In this document: piece by piece, positions 44,865 through 52,471 of the stretch | Numbering within the stretch: the first letter of the stretch is position 1 | Layout of the letters: the number at the start of each line of letters is the position of its first letter | Assembly: GCA_964546815.1 (NCBI GenBank) | Contig: CAZJLR010000014.1 | Coordinates: 1-64,000 of the forward strand | Reading direction: 5' to 3' | DNA: 64,000 bases | Origin: JAIEPM01 sp964546815 | Lineage (GTDB): Bacteria > Cyanobacteriota > Vampirovibrionia > Obscuribacterales > Obscuribacteraceae | Notes under the pieces: model-generated | What the model saw: only the letters and a program-made list of their open reading frames with translations | The model's database searches: none | What the model was told of the DNA's origin: nothing | Made by a program: the position numbers and the translations under genes

Positions 44865-45916
44865 CGTAAATCTCCGTTTGAAGCACTCGAGCGTTCACGC
44901 TTGCTGCTGGCAAGTTCATGAACGATAGAAGGAATCAACTTATCAGTAGCCGCTTCGCCGGCTGCGATTCCTTTCTCAAGAAGGGCTTTATCACGCGTGA
45001 CTAAAGGAATGTAATCAACATTTGGATAAATCAAAATATCGCTATTCTTAGCTTGTTCTTTATCATTAGCAGCCAGCATAATGTCTGTGACTCGCCCAAC
45101 AACCGCGCCAATTGATCTTAAACTTTCATTGGCAACCGGTTTTACAGAAGCATCAACCAGGACAGCAATAACCGTACTTGCCCCCATTTGCCTTGCGATG
45201 AGCGCAGGCAGGTTTGCCTTGATACCACCGTCAACATATAGCTTGCCATCGATCTTCACAGGACGGATCAATGGTGGCACAGCAAGACTTGCCAAAACAG
45301 CCTTTGGTAATTCGCAACTACCCAGGACCCTGGTACGACCATCAGTTAAATCTGTCGCCACCGCGGCAAATGGAATGTTCAGATCATTGAATGAGCCAGG
45401 CAAATTCTTCTCTAAAAAACGCGAACATTTTTTTGCATCAGTAAGCCCTCCATAAGGCCTGGCTTTGAAAAAATAGGACAGATGGGCAAGCGGTCTTAAA
45501 GCAGTTTTCAAAAGCAAATGTTCATTGAATGCTTTCTGGATAGTAGAATCCAAAAACATTTTTTCGATCTCGTCTAAAGAATGACCGGAGCAATACAAAG
45601 AACCAACGAGAGCTCCCATACTTGTGCCAACAATGCCATCGATGTGAATGTTGTGCTTTTCAAGACTACGAAGAACACCTATTTGAGCAACGTCCTTGAA
45701 ACCACCACCACCCAGGGCTACGATAACTTTGGGCTGATGAGCCGGCAAGGCGAAGCCTTGCTTACTCTCTGCGTCTATCTTGTTGGGTGTCGACAAATTA
45801 TTCGGATCAAGTGAACTAGAATCGTCATTCTGCGGGTCTGCACTGACTGGACTGGGCAGACCCAACAAGGCACATAACAGAACAGCCAATGGAAGAGCCG
45901 TCTTAAATTTATTCAT
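44861..45916 (-). CDS. Secreted patatin-like phospholipase
   Basis: A signal peptide (FKTALPLAVLLCALLGLPSPVSA) directs the 351-aa protein to the periplasm. The patatin fold shows the nucleophile Ser in GTSMG and the catalytic Asp in DGGIKANLP (about 99 and 229 when counted from the ATG at 45916). The oxyanion segment reads GGGGFKDVAQIG, so a usual Gly is replaced by Asp. I chose the ATG at 45916 because GGAG lies 5 bases before it; a GTG two codons upstream is possible. It is predicted to release fatty acids from phospholipids and is translationally coupled to the ligase-acyltransferase, suggesting deacylation and reacylation of membrane lipids. Confidence 0.88.
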   Translation of the reverse strand: MNKFKTALPLAVLLCALLGLPSPVSADPQNDDSSSLDPNNLSTPNKIDAESKQGFALPAHQPKVIVALGGGGFKDVAQIGVLRSLEKHNIHIDGIVGTSMGALVGSLYCSGHSLDEIEKMFLDSTIQKAFNEHLLLKTALRPLAHLSYFFKARPYGGLTDAKKCSRFLEKNLPGSFNDLNIPFAAVATDLTDGRTRVLGSCELPKAVLASLAVPPLIRPVKIDGKLYVDGGIKANLPALIARQMGASTVIAVLVDASVKPVANESLRSIGAVVGRVTDIMLAANDKEQAKNSDILIYPNVDYIPLVTRDKALLEKGIAAGEAATDKLIPSIVHELASSKRERSSASNGDLR

Positions 45917-46152
45917 CTTCACTCCAACTTAACATACGTTGAATTCGCCCTCGGCAGTTAAATCGCGCAGATTGCCATAGCTTGAAGCCACTGTCTCAGA
46001 TTGAAGCAATTCAATTTAACGCAGTTGTAAGACGGCAGCCGACGATTCTAGTTCCTTAGGAACAAATTCATTCAATTTGCGCCATCCACCGAGAATGATG
46101 AAGACGAATGACCAAAGTAGTCGGCTTGTAGTTCAACGAAGGAGATTTGAAT

Positions 46153-46362
46153 ATGCTTTTTCCCTATCCCCAGATAAATCAATACCAGAAGAATCTGGAG
46201 TTAAGAGCAATAATCTTTGCGGTGATTGCAGTTGTAATTTTTGCAATTGTAGGAACTATCTCAATTCAATTCGAAAAAGCATCTGAGCCTCATCACTCGC
46301 ACACTACAACAGTGCGAGGTCTCCTCTCTGCAATTGCAGGCAAGAACCTCACTATAGAGTAG
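46153..46362 (+). CDS. Small single-pass membrane protein (69 aa)
   Basis: The short product has one strong membrane segment (AIIFAVIAVVIFAIVGTISI) near residues 19-38 and a His-rich soluble tail (PHHSHTT). I chose the ATG at 46153 because AAGGAG lies 8 bases before it; the in-frame TTG at 46147 is too close to that site. I do not recognise the family. It precedes another membrane protein gene at 66 bp. Confidence 0.65.
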   Translation: MLFPYPQINQYQKNLELRAIIFAVIAVVIFAIVGTISIQFEKASEPHHSHTTTVRGLLSAIAGKNLTIE

Positions 46363-46428
46363 CCACTTTCACAGTAGCGCCAGCGTCAGCGAAAATCGCA
46401 TAACAAGGTCACATAGGAGACTGTCAAC

Positions 46429-46821
46429 ATGGGTCTATTCATACTCAAATTAGTTTTAACTGCAATTGCATTTGCATTTATTCTACCGCTGATACCAGGT
46501 ATTAGCTTCCATGGGGGCGTGATGATGGCCTTGCTCATTTCGCTTTTCTTTGGAGTCATGCTCTGGGTGACAGACCTTGTCGCACTGGCTCTTTCTACCA
46601 TTCTGGCAGTCGGCTCTATGGGCTTGGCTCTGCTCTGGTTGGTACCGCTGTGGCTGCTCGGATTCTGGATGTTGCCTGCGGTAGCACTGAGACTGCTGGC
46701 TGATTTTATGCCTAACAATTTGACCATTACCGGCTGGATGCCAGCCATCCTTGGCGGATTGGTCATGATGCTCATCGGAGCCATCACGACAAATCCATCT
46801 CGTTATAAACGATCCACTTAA
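46429..46821 (+). CDS. Polytopic membrane protein (130 aa, about four segments)
   Basis: The protein is almost entirely hydrophobic, with four likely membrane segments at about 3-22, 28-52, 54-85 and 103-120. Its pattern (LPLIPGISFHGG, then DLVALALSTILAVGSMG) recalls small phage-holin-family-4-like or uncharacterised bacterial membrane proteins, but I cannot assign it. ATAGGAG lies about 9 bases before the ATG. It may share a transcript with the 46153 and 46889 genes. Confidence 0.75.
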   Translation: MGLFILKLVLTAIAFAFILPLIPGISFHGGVMMALLISLFFGVMLWVTDLVALALSTILAVGSMGLALLWLVPLWLLGFWMLPAVALRLLADFMPNNLTITGWMPAILGGLVMMLIGAITTNPSRYKRST

Positions 46822-46888
46822 TGTCCCTACCCCTACAACACATTCTTACAAATCGAATAGCTCTAAATCGCTCTGGAGGGAGCACAAC

Positions 46889-47950
46889 ATGAAAAACGAT
46901 CATTTGAGTCACATCAGCAGGCTTTGCCTGGGACTTGCAGTTGGCATTTCGCTGCAATCAGTTTTGACATGCAGCCCAGCAATGGCACAAGGAGATGTGG
47001 TTGCAGTTCACAAAATCTATGTGAGCGCCACACCCAGCCCGCTGCATTTTGCAGGTGAGGAAGTTTTCTCCATCCCCACGCCTGCCGGCGGTTTCACTGC
47101 CGAAGAACGCAGCACAATCATTGAGCGCAACATGAACAATGCGCTGGTGGCCTCGAAAGACCGATCACCGAATGCGGTGCAAGTTGAAATTATCAACTCA
47201 CTTCCAGTAATTAGATTGGGTGGAAAACATATACTGACAGTTGACACCGAACTGGCAGCAGCCCATCACATGAGCTGTGCCGAGTTAGCCGATAAAATGG
47301 CAACAGCCATGCGTCACGCCCTCGAAGACCAGGACAAAGTAGATAATTATGTTGCCCATCTTGACGGTGACTATTTAATGGATCCCTATTCCAAACCCGC
47401 GCACCGCGAGCAGTGGCAAGCAGCAAGACTAAATCATGCAGCAAATTCATACAGAAAGGATCTTCCCAACGATATATTGACCGTTCAATCAATGAAAGAC
47501 TATGGTTTTGAACGTCTGATGCAACGTGATTGGGTAGGAGCCGAAGGCTTCTTCAAAGCAGCTTTAAGCAATGACGGAAACAATGAACGCGCCCGATATG
47601 GTCTTGGTCTTGCTCAAATGAAACAGGGTAAGTTTGAGAATGCACTGCAAAATCTGGGCATCGCCAAATTTCTGGAACCGGATGATGCGCAAGTGCATAT
47701 TGCAATCGGTGAGGTACTTGAAGCACAAGGACAAGATGCAGCCGCAATTGAGAGCTATCAAACAGCCAGCCGCTTGCAGCCTGAAAATCCCGAGCCCGCG
47801 CTTTATGTAGCAGACATGCGAGAAGAACGCGACCAAATCAGTCGTTCGGCAGCTGAGCTAAATGAGGCTCAAGCAAACTGCCCTTCAAGTGAGTACATTC
47901 GCCTTCGCAAGAAAGACCAGGTCGCCTGGCGCCTTGCCCGACCGTACTAA
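46889..47950 (+). CDS. Secreted protein, member C of the three-paralogue family, with TPR tail
   Basis: It carries a signal peptide (LAVGISLQSVLTCSPAMA, cleavage near residue 34), then the shared domain at residues 52-155 (FTAEERSTI, MNNALVASKDRSPNAV, LADKMATAMRHAL). The beta-domain of members A and B is absent. Instead, from about residue 205 there are three TPR units (WVGAEGFFKAALSNDGNNE, ARYGLGLAQMKQGKFENAL, HIAIGEVLEAQGQDAAAI). GGAGG lies 10 bases before the ATG and a perfect terminator follows. The fusion shows that the shared domain is a module that can be combined with different partners. Confidence 0.85.
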   Translation: MKNDHLSHISRLCLGLAVGISLQSVLTCSPAMAQGDVVAVHKIYVSATPSPLHFAGEEVFSIPTPAGGFTAEERSTIIERNMNNALVASKDRSPNAVQVEIINSLPVIRLGGKHILTVDTELAAAHHMSCAELADKMATAMRHALEDQDKVDNYVAHLDGDYLMDPYSKPAHREQWQAARLNHAANSYRKDLPNDILTVQSMKDYGFERLMQRDWVGAEGFFKAALSNDGNNERARYGLGLAQMKQGKFENALQNLGIAKFLEPDDAQVHIAIGEVLEAQGQDAAAIESYQTASRLQPENPEPALYVADMREERDQISRSAAELNEAQANCPSSEYIRLRKKDQVAWRLARPY

Positions 47951-47966
47951 AATTTGAAACACAGAC

Positions 47967-48013
47967 AGACCTCTGCCATAGCGCAAAAGCGAGAACGGCA
48001 GAGGTCTTCTCTT
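47967..48013 (+). terminator. Rho-independent terminator
   Basis: AGACCTCTGCC and GGCAGAGGTCT form a perfect 11-bp stem with a loop of about 19 bases, followed by TCTCTT. Confidence 0.88.
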
Positions 48014-48171
48014 ATAAACAGAGTTGTTCTGTGATGGCCGCTTCGCAATTAGCATTTACTCCGCTTAAACATAACGACTCTTCTTGTCATCCTTGCGGCA
48101 GCAATCGGATACAATTGGTACACGCAGATATCGCTAATTCAGCAAAAAATTGAGCGTTCGACTGCTAGATT

Positions 48172-48999
48172 ATGAGAACCGAACGAGTGCAAAGTAGTTC
48201 AGACAATAGCCGTGATATCCTGCCAGTGCTACTGGTAGAAGATAACCCTATTAACCAGAAGGTAGCCACGTTGCTACTGGAAAAACTAGGACTCAAATCT
48301 GTCACGGCCGCCAATGGAAAAGAAGCTGTCGAAATCTTCAGTCAGCGTCGATTTTCAGTGATTTTGATGGATTGTCAAATGCCCGAAATGGACGGTTTTC
48401 AGGCTACGGTTGCCATACGCAAATTGGAAGCACTTTCGGGCACTTACACTCCAATCATTGCAGTCACTGCTCTGGCTATGGCCGGCGACCAGGCTCGCTG
48501 TATAGCATCAGGAATGGATGACTATCTACCCAAGCCGATAGATCACAATTTACTCAGACTAAAACTAAATCACTGGCTGCAGGCGGATGTTGTTTATAGC
48601 AGCCAAAAGCTAGCGCGCAAATATACTCGAGACCAAAACGACCCATCACTGGATGAAGACCCAATCAATGTGCCTGATCTGCAAGAGTTTTATTCACCAG
48701 ACCAATTATCTGAAATGCTCTCATTGTTCCTGGCGCAAACAGAAGATATGTTGAAGCGAACAGATTTCTTCCTCAAACAGAAGGATGCAAAAGCAGTTGC
48801 AGGACTTGCCCATGAATTAAGAGCTTCATGTGCGTCTATCGGGGCGAAACATCTGGCAAGAGCCTGCTTATGCCTTGAACAATCTGCGGGTCAGCAAGAC
48901 TGGCCGGAAGCCGCCGACACTATCAAGTCAATTCAAAACTCCCGTGACAGGCTAAAAGCATTCATCGCAAACTTGTTGGCACAAATCAAAAAAGCTTGA
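48172..48999 (+). CDS. Receiver-Hpt phosphorelay protein
   Basis: Residues 17-140 are a receiver domain of the hybrid-kinase type: LVEDNPINQK with D24, phosphoacceptor Asp67 in MDCQMPEMDGF, and Lys121 in YLPKPID. Residues 175-270 are a histidine phosphotransfer domain with His214 in GLAHELRASCASIGA. Fused REC-Hpt proteins normally occur at the end of hybrid kinases; here the part stands alone without a kinase domain. It is probably a phosphorelay shuttle for a kinase encoded elsewhere. No DNA-binding domain is present. The ribosome site is weak. Confidence 0.9.
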   Translation: MRTERVQSSSDNSRDILPVLLVEDNPINQKVATLLLEKLGLKSVTAANGKEAVEIFSQRRFSVILMDCQMPEMDGFQATVAIRKLEALSGTYTPIIAVTALAMAGDQARCIASGMDDYLPKPIDHNLLRLKLNHWLQADVVYSSQKLARKYTRDQNDPSLDEDPINVPDLQEFYSPDQLSEMLSLFLAQTEDMLKRTDFFLKQKDAKAVAGLAHELRASCASIGAKHLARACLCLEQSAGQQDWPEAADTIKSIQNSRDRLKAFIANLLAQIKKA

Positions 49000-49009
49000 A
49001 GAAACGAAA

Positions 49010-49030
49010 GGGCGACGCTGTACGCCGCCC
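49010..49030 (-). terminator. Hairpin terminating the lipoprotein gene
   Basis: GGGCGACG and CGCCGCCC pair with one mismatch and a 5-base loop. On the minus strand the stem is followed by TTTCGTTTCTTC. It also lies just behind the stop of the REC-Hpt gene. Confidence 0.5.
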
Positions 49031-49054
49031 CACAAAACGTATTTACGAGATGGT

Positions 49055-49456
49055 CTATTGATATTTATGTGCCTTTGCATAGCTATCTAAAGATGCCTTT
49101 AGATTTTTTGCATTTTGATCAACAGTTTTCTTTGCCATTGCATTTTGCTGATCTAAGCTATCCTTAGCAATCTTAGCGCTTCTGTCAAGATTTTGTTTGT
49201 TGCTGTCGAGTGCTTTTTCTTCATTGTTCAATTTATCTTTCTGCACATCGATTTGATCTTTTGCAGCCGTCTTGTTGATTTCGACATCTCGCTTCAACTC
49301 AGCTGTGCGGTCATCAATTAATTTCTTTTGGGCATCTTTTTGATTATCTATTGATGCTTTGTCAGCTGATAGTCGTTGAGACTCGCTGCTGCATGCGCTC
49401 ATCAATACTGCAACGGCGAGCACTGTAACGCTGCTATAGATATGATTCCTTTTCAT
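49055..49456 (-). CDS. Coiled-coil lipoprotein
   Basis: The 133-aa product has a lipoprotein signal (SSVTVLAVAVLMSAC) with the lipid-bearing Cys at about residue 23. The rest is a long Lys/Asp/Gln-rich helix (for example AELKRDVEINKTAAKDQID) that should form a coiled coil on the outer face of a membrane. I chose the ATG at 49456 because AGGAGG sits 7 bases before it; the longer frame has no such site. It is divergent from the secreted gene at 49600, with 143 bp between them. Architecture recalls Lpp-like or stress-response lipoproteins, but there is no clear homology. Confidence 0.8.
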   Translation of the reverse strand: MKRNHIYSSVTVLAVAVLMSACSSESQRLSADKASIDNQKDAQKKLIDDRTAELKRDVEINKTAAKDQIDVQKDKLNNEEKALDSNKQNLDRSAKIAKDSLDQQNAMAKKTVDQNAKNLKASLDSYAKAHKYQ

Positions 49457-49599
49457 TATTTGGCCTCCTATAACTTTTTGTGGTGTAGAGACAGAAAACA
49501 GCAATTAAAGTTCCGCAAAAGAAAATTTCAACTTATCGGGAACAGCAAGACAAGCCTCGCGTCAGTCACACAGTGAAAAGCACAAGGAGGACGATTCAT

Positions 49600-49923
49600 A
49601 TGTACCGAGAACATTTTACGCATTGCCTGGCCACGGGAGTGCTCTTGTTATCGTTCGGCACAGGAGCATTAGCAAGTGACACCGAAGATACAAAAATCAC
49701 AGTTCATGGCGCTCCTGCACGCAGTGAGACAACAACTACTACCACAACCAATGACCCGGTAGTAATTCAAGATGACTTCGGTAACACTACTGTTGTACCG
49801 GGTGACACCCGAACGGTTCAGACTCGCACAGGCTCTGACAGAGTGCGCAAAGAAACAATTGTGCAGAAGAAGAAAAAAGCTTCCCACCATCTGCTCAATA
49901 TCTTCGGTTTGAAGGTTCTCTGA
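49600..49923 (+). CDS. Small secreted basic protein (107 aa)
   Basis: A signal peptide (HCLATGVLLLSFGTGALA, cleavage near residue 25) precedes a Thr-rich region with seven consecutive Thr, a DDFGNTTVVPGDTRTVQTRT strand-like stretch and a basic tail with KKKK. I do not recognise the family. I chose the ATG at 49600 with AAGGAGG 9 bases before it; an in-frame start at 49573 has no site. Its TGA overlaps the ATG of the LRV gene, so the two proteins are coupled. Confidence 0.72.
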   Translation: MYREHFTHCLATGVLLLSFGTGALASDTEDTKITVHGAPARSETTTTTTTNDPVVIQDDFGNTTVVPGDTRTVQTRTGSDRVRKETIVQKKKKASHHLLNIFGLKVL

Positions 49924-50432
49924 TGAACGGCAAAGAAAAATTGTCGAATATGTTTTCGCACCCAGGAGACAAAATGCAAATGCAAAATAACTTGCCGGCA
50001 TTCACGCAAGCAAAGCTAAGATTGGCTTCAAATCCAGAAACCAGCCCAGAGAGCTTAAAAAGACTTGCCAGCCACAAGTGCGAACATCTAGTATCACGTG
50101 TTGCTGAACATCCCAACACTCCACTTGAAACACTGGAAACACTGGCACAACATAAGCATCCCGATGTGAGGGCAGCTATTGCAGACAATGTGAATACGCC
50201 ACCGAGCCTTTTAATGAATCTGGCAAGAGACTCCGATATCCAGGTTCGATATAGCCTTGCTGAAAATCACAACATTCCAATTTCAGTGATCTCTTTCCTT
50301 TTGGAAGACGACAATCCATACGTGGCAGCGCGTGCAGGAAAAACACTCAACCGATTGAGGATGGGCAAGAAAAGATTTGTGACCTGGTTTCCAAACCTAT
50401 GGCATGAACAAAGACGAGATAGCAGTGGATGA
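49923..50432 (+). CDS. LRV (leucine-rich repeat variant) protein
   Basis: The 169-aa product has about four helical repeats with Pro-containing turns: LRLASNPETSPESLKRLA, LVSRVAEHPNTPLETLETLA, VRAAIADNVNTPPSLLMNLA and VRYSLAENHNIPISVISFLL. This is the LRV / ARM-like pattern known from nitrogen-fixing bacteria and others. The repeats form a solenoid that likely binds a protein. The N-terminus shows no signal peptide. Its start overlaps the stop of the secreted gene as TGATG. Classical LRV proteins have an N-terminal iron-sulphur Cys cluster; this one lacks it (only one Cys). Confidence 0.82.
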   Translation: MNGKEKLSNMFSHPGDKMQMQNNLPAFTQAKLRLASNPETSPESLKRLASHKCEHLVSRVAEHPNTPLETLETLAQHKHPDVRAAIADNVNTPPSLLMNLARDSDIQVRYSLAENHNIPISVISFLLEDDNPYVAARAGKTLNRLRMGKKRFVTWFPNLWHEQRRDSSG

Positions 50433-50894
50433 ACGTCCCCTATGTCGACCAAACAATGCCGTTTAGAGCCAATTAGAAGAAACTCTTTATGTTTTGCATG
50501 TTGTTAGCCAATATTCCTTATGGGTTATCCCCACACCTTTGCCAATTGCAGATCCGATACGACAATTCCCTTGTTAGTATTTGAAATACAACCAAAGATT
50601 TGAAAAAGGAAAACCAATCTTGCACGGCTTAAAGCTTTGTGGCGCCAGAGAGAATTGATGGGAGAAAGCCATCCTGATACCCAAGTGACGCTCTCATCTC
50701 TACAAGAAGTCTATTGCGCCCAGGACGTTTACGCGTTTGTAGAAGCCGCACCTTTTTCGGAAATAGCAGGTGGTAAAACCACGCCCTTATCCGAGAGAAG
50801 AAAAAGAAAAACAAGTACTGACGTCGCCAGTTAACCCGAACCACTTCGGTGCTTGAGTCAATTATAAAAATACAAAGTCAAAAGGAGAATTATT
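50433..50894. other. Intergenic region holding a TPR-like fragment
   Basis: About 460 bp contain no complete gene that I trust. The only coding-like part is the TPR-like frame listed separately. A strong AAAGGAG precedes the XRE gene. I see no other structure. Confidence 0.5.
50604..50834 (+). pseudogene. Remnant of a kinesin-light-chain-type TPR gene
   Basis: The frame running into TAA at 50834 contains RELMGESHPDTQVTLSSL and EVYCAQDVYAFVEAAPFSE, which closely follow one full TPR of the kinesin-light-chain type (normally ...HPDTA.SLNNLAxxYxAQGxYAEAEPLF). Only one unit remains, it is followed by a basic non-homologous tail, and the frame closes 33 bases upstream of the TTG at 50637. It therefore looks like a decayed or truncated copy of a larger TPR gene. 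Confidence 0.4.
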
Positions 50895-51197
50895 ATGGAA
50901 AGTACATTGCTAAAGAGTGAAGTGGTACCAATGTTGGTCGAGCTGGGCAAATTCATCAGACAACGTCGAGTTGCCCTTGGTATGTCCCAAGAAGAACTCG
51001 CTGGACGCGCCGGCCTTCACCGCACATATGTAAGCGATGTCGAAAGAGGAATCCGCAATTTGACAATTGGAGCAAGCGCTCTGCTTGCTAACGGACTCGG
51101 AGTTCAGCTAAAAGACATGATCGCCGCTGTAGACCACCCGGCTGCACAAGTCGTAGCTGAAAAGCCTGAACAAACATATTTTGCAGCAGCCAGCTAA
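50895..51197 (+). CDS. XRE-family helix-turn-helix regulator
   Basis: Residues 15-75 are a Cro/CI-type HTH: FIRQRRVALGMSQEELAGRA, then LHRTYVSDVERGIRNLTI, ending in a helix LLANGLGVQL. The 100-aa protein has a short Ala-rich tail and no effector domain. AAAGGAG lies 7 bases before the ATG. It is located 188 bp upstream of the ABC export operon in the same direction with a terminator between, so it might control that operon or its own gene, by inference. Confidence 0.9.
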   Translation: MESTLLKSEVVPMLVELGKFIRQRRVALGMSQEELAGRAGLHRTYVSDVERGIRNLTIGASALLANGLGVQLKDMIAAVDHPAAQVVAEKPEQTYFAAAS

Positions 51198-51244
51198 GGC
51201 GCTCCAACTAATTTACGAGTATTAGTCCACCGCTAATAATCGCA

Positions 51245-51290
51245 AACCGACACCCAACGCTGAAACAATTCAGTTAAGGGTGTCGGTTTA
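51245..51290 (+). terminator. Rho-independent terminator
   Basis: AACCGACACCC and GGGTGTCGGTT form an 11-bp stem, with an inner CTGAA/TTCAG stem, followed by TATTTGTGTTT. It ends the XRE gene. Confidence 0.88.
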
Positions 51291-51385
51291 TTTGTGTTTC
51301 AAATCATTACACGAACAGAGGGAACTGATTGGCGAATTCTGCATCAATTAATCAGCGCTAAAGCCAGCATAAGGAGGACTAAGAC

Positions 51386-52471
51386 GTGAGCATTGGAAGC
51401 AAGCAAGTAACGACAGCTAAAGCCTATCAAAGCTCACGCTCCAACAGAAATTGGATTACGCCAGTAATTATTTCAGTATTGGTTCTGGCAAGTGCTGCTG
51501 CGTCAATCTTGTATTTCAGCGCTCACCACTCTCAACAGGTTGACAGCAAACAACTGAAAGTCAGCGGACGCATAGAAGGCGACGAATCACACATCGCTAC
51601 CGTCGTGCCCGGTCGAGTTTTACAGGTCTATGTAAAAGAAGGGCAAAATGTAAAAAAAGGCGAATTGCTCGTTCAACTTGATGATTCACCGATTCAAAAC
51701 GGGCTAAAGCAAGCCAATCAGGCTGTAGCCATGGCAGCGAAAATGGTCTCGACAGTAGAGAGCCAACGCATTGGCCTGAAAAACAAAATCGGCGCTATGC
51801 AAAATAAAATTGAAGAGCCTGTAGCTCAGCCCGAGAAAAAGAGAGGTCTGGGAGGCAAATTCCTGCACGTCCTTTCCACTCCGGTACGGGCTGTTTCGGC
51901 ACCATTTTCAAAAGGTGCCGCTAAAGAACAAATAAAAAAACAAATTGGTCAAGCACAGATAAACTCGTCCAAACTCATGCTCGATCAAAGCGGAGCTCAA
52001 ACATTAATGGTTCAGTCTGAATTGGAAAAAAGCAAGATGACTCGAAAACAACTTGCATCAAGACTTGAGCAATACAAAATTTTCTCGCCTATTGACGGCA
52101 CAGTCACAACATGTGCAGCCCAGCCCGGTGACGTGGTGGCACAGGGGCAGATACTCTTGATGGTAGTGAATCCGAAAGCGATTTACATGCGAGGCTTCAT
52201 ACCTGAAGGCGAAATCGCAAAGCTCAAAATTGGACAAGAGGCTCGCGTTTTTCTTGATTCTCAAAAAGGCAAAACTCTGGCAGCGCATCTAAGTTCAATT
52301 GATAAGACAGCGTCGTTCACACCAGAAAATGTTTATTTCAAAGAAGACCGTGTAAGACAGGTATTTGGACTTAAGCTGGCCATTGATAAACCCGACGGCT
52401 CCGCCAAACCAGGAATGCCTTGTGATGCTGAAATAGACTTGTCAAAGGCGGTCACAAACGATGGAGGCTAG
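51386..52471 (+). CDS. HlyD/YbhG-type membrane fusion protein
   Basis: One membrane segment (PVIISVLVLASAAASILYF) near residues 25-45 anchors the 361-aa protein in the inner membrane. The periplasmic part has a lipoyl-like half (GRIEGDESHIATVVPGRV, then VKEGQNVKKGELLVQLDD), a helical hairpin, the second lipoyl half (YKIFSPIDGTVTTC) and beta-barrel strands (VNPKAIYMRGFIPEGE). The hairpin includes a basic, Pro-containing insert (PEKKRGLGGKF) that is unusual. GTG start with AAGGAGG 8 bases before it. It overlaps the ATPase gene by 11 bases. Confidence 0.9.
   Translation: MSIGSKQVTTAKAYQSSRSNRNWITPVIISVLVLASAAASILYFSAHHSQQVDSKQLKVSGRIEGDESHIATVVPGRVLQVYVKEGQNVKKGELLVQLDDSPIQNGLKQANQAVAMAAKMVSTVESQRIGLKNKIGAMQNKIEEPVAQPEKKRGLGGKFLHVLSTPVRAVSAPFSKGAAKEQIKKQIGQAQINSSKLMLDQSGAQTLMVQSELEKSKMTRKQLASRLEQYKIFSPIDGTVTTCAAQPGDVVAQGQILLMVVNPKAIYMRGFIPEGEIAKLKIGQEARVFLDSQKGKTLAAHLSSIDKTASFTPENVYFKEDRVRQVFGLKLAIDKPDGSAKPGMPCDAEIDLSKAVTNDGG

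Noticed and set aside
46077..46286. 69-aa plus-strand frame overlapping the small membrane protein
   Set aside because: The frame starting at 46153 has the ribosome site and the membrane segment; this one has neither.
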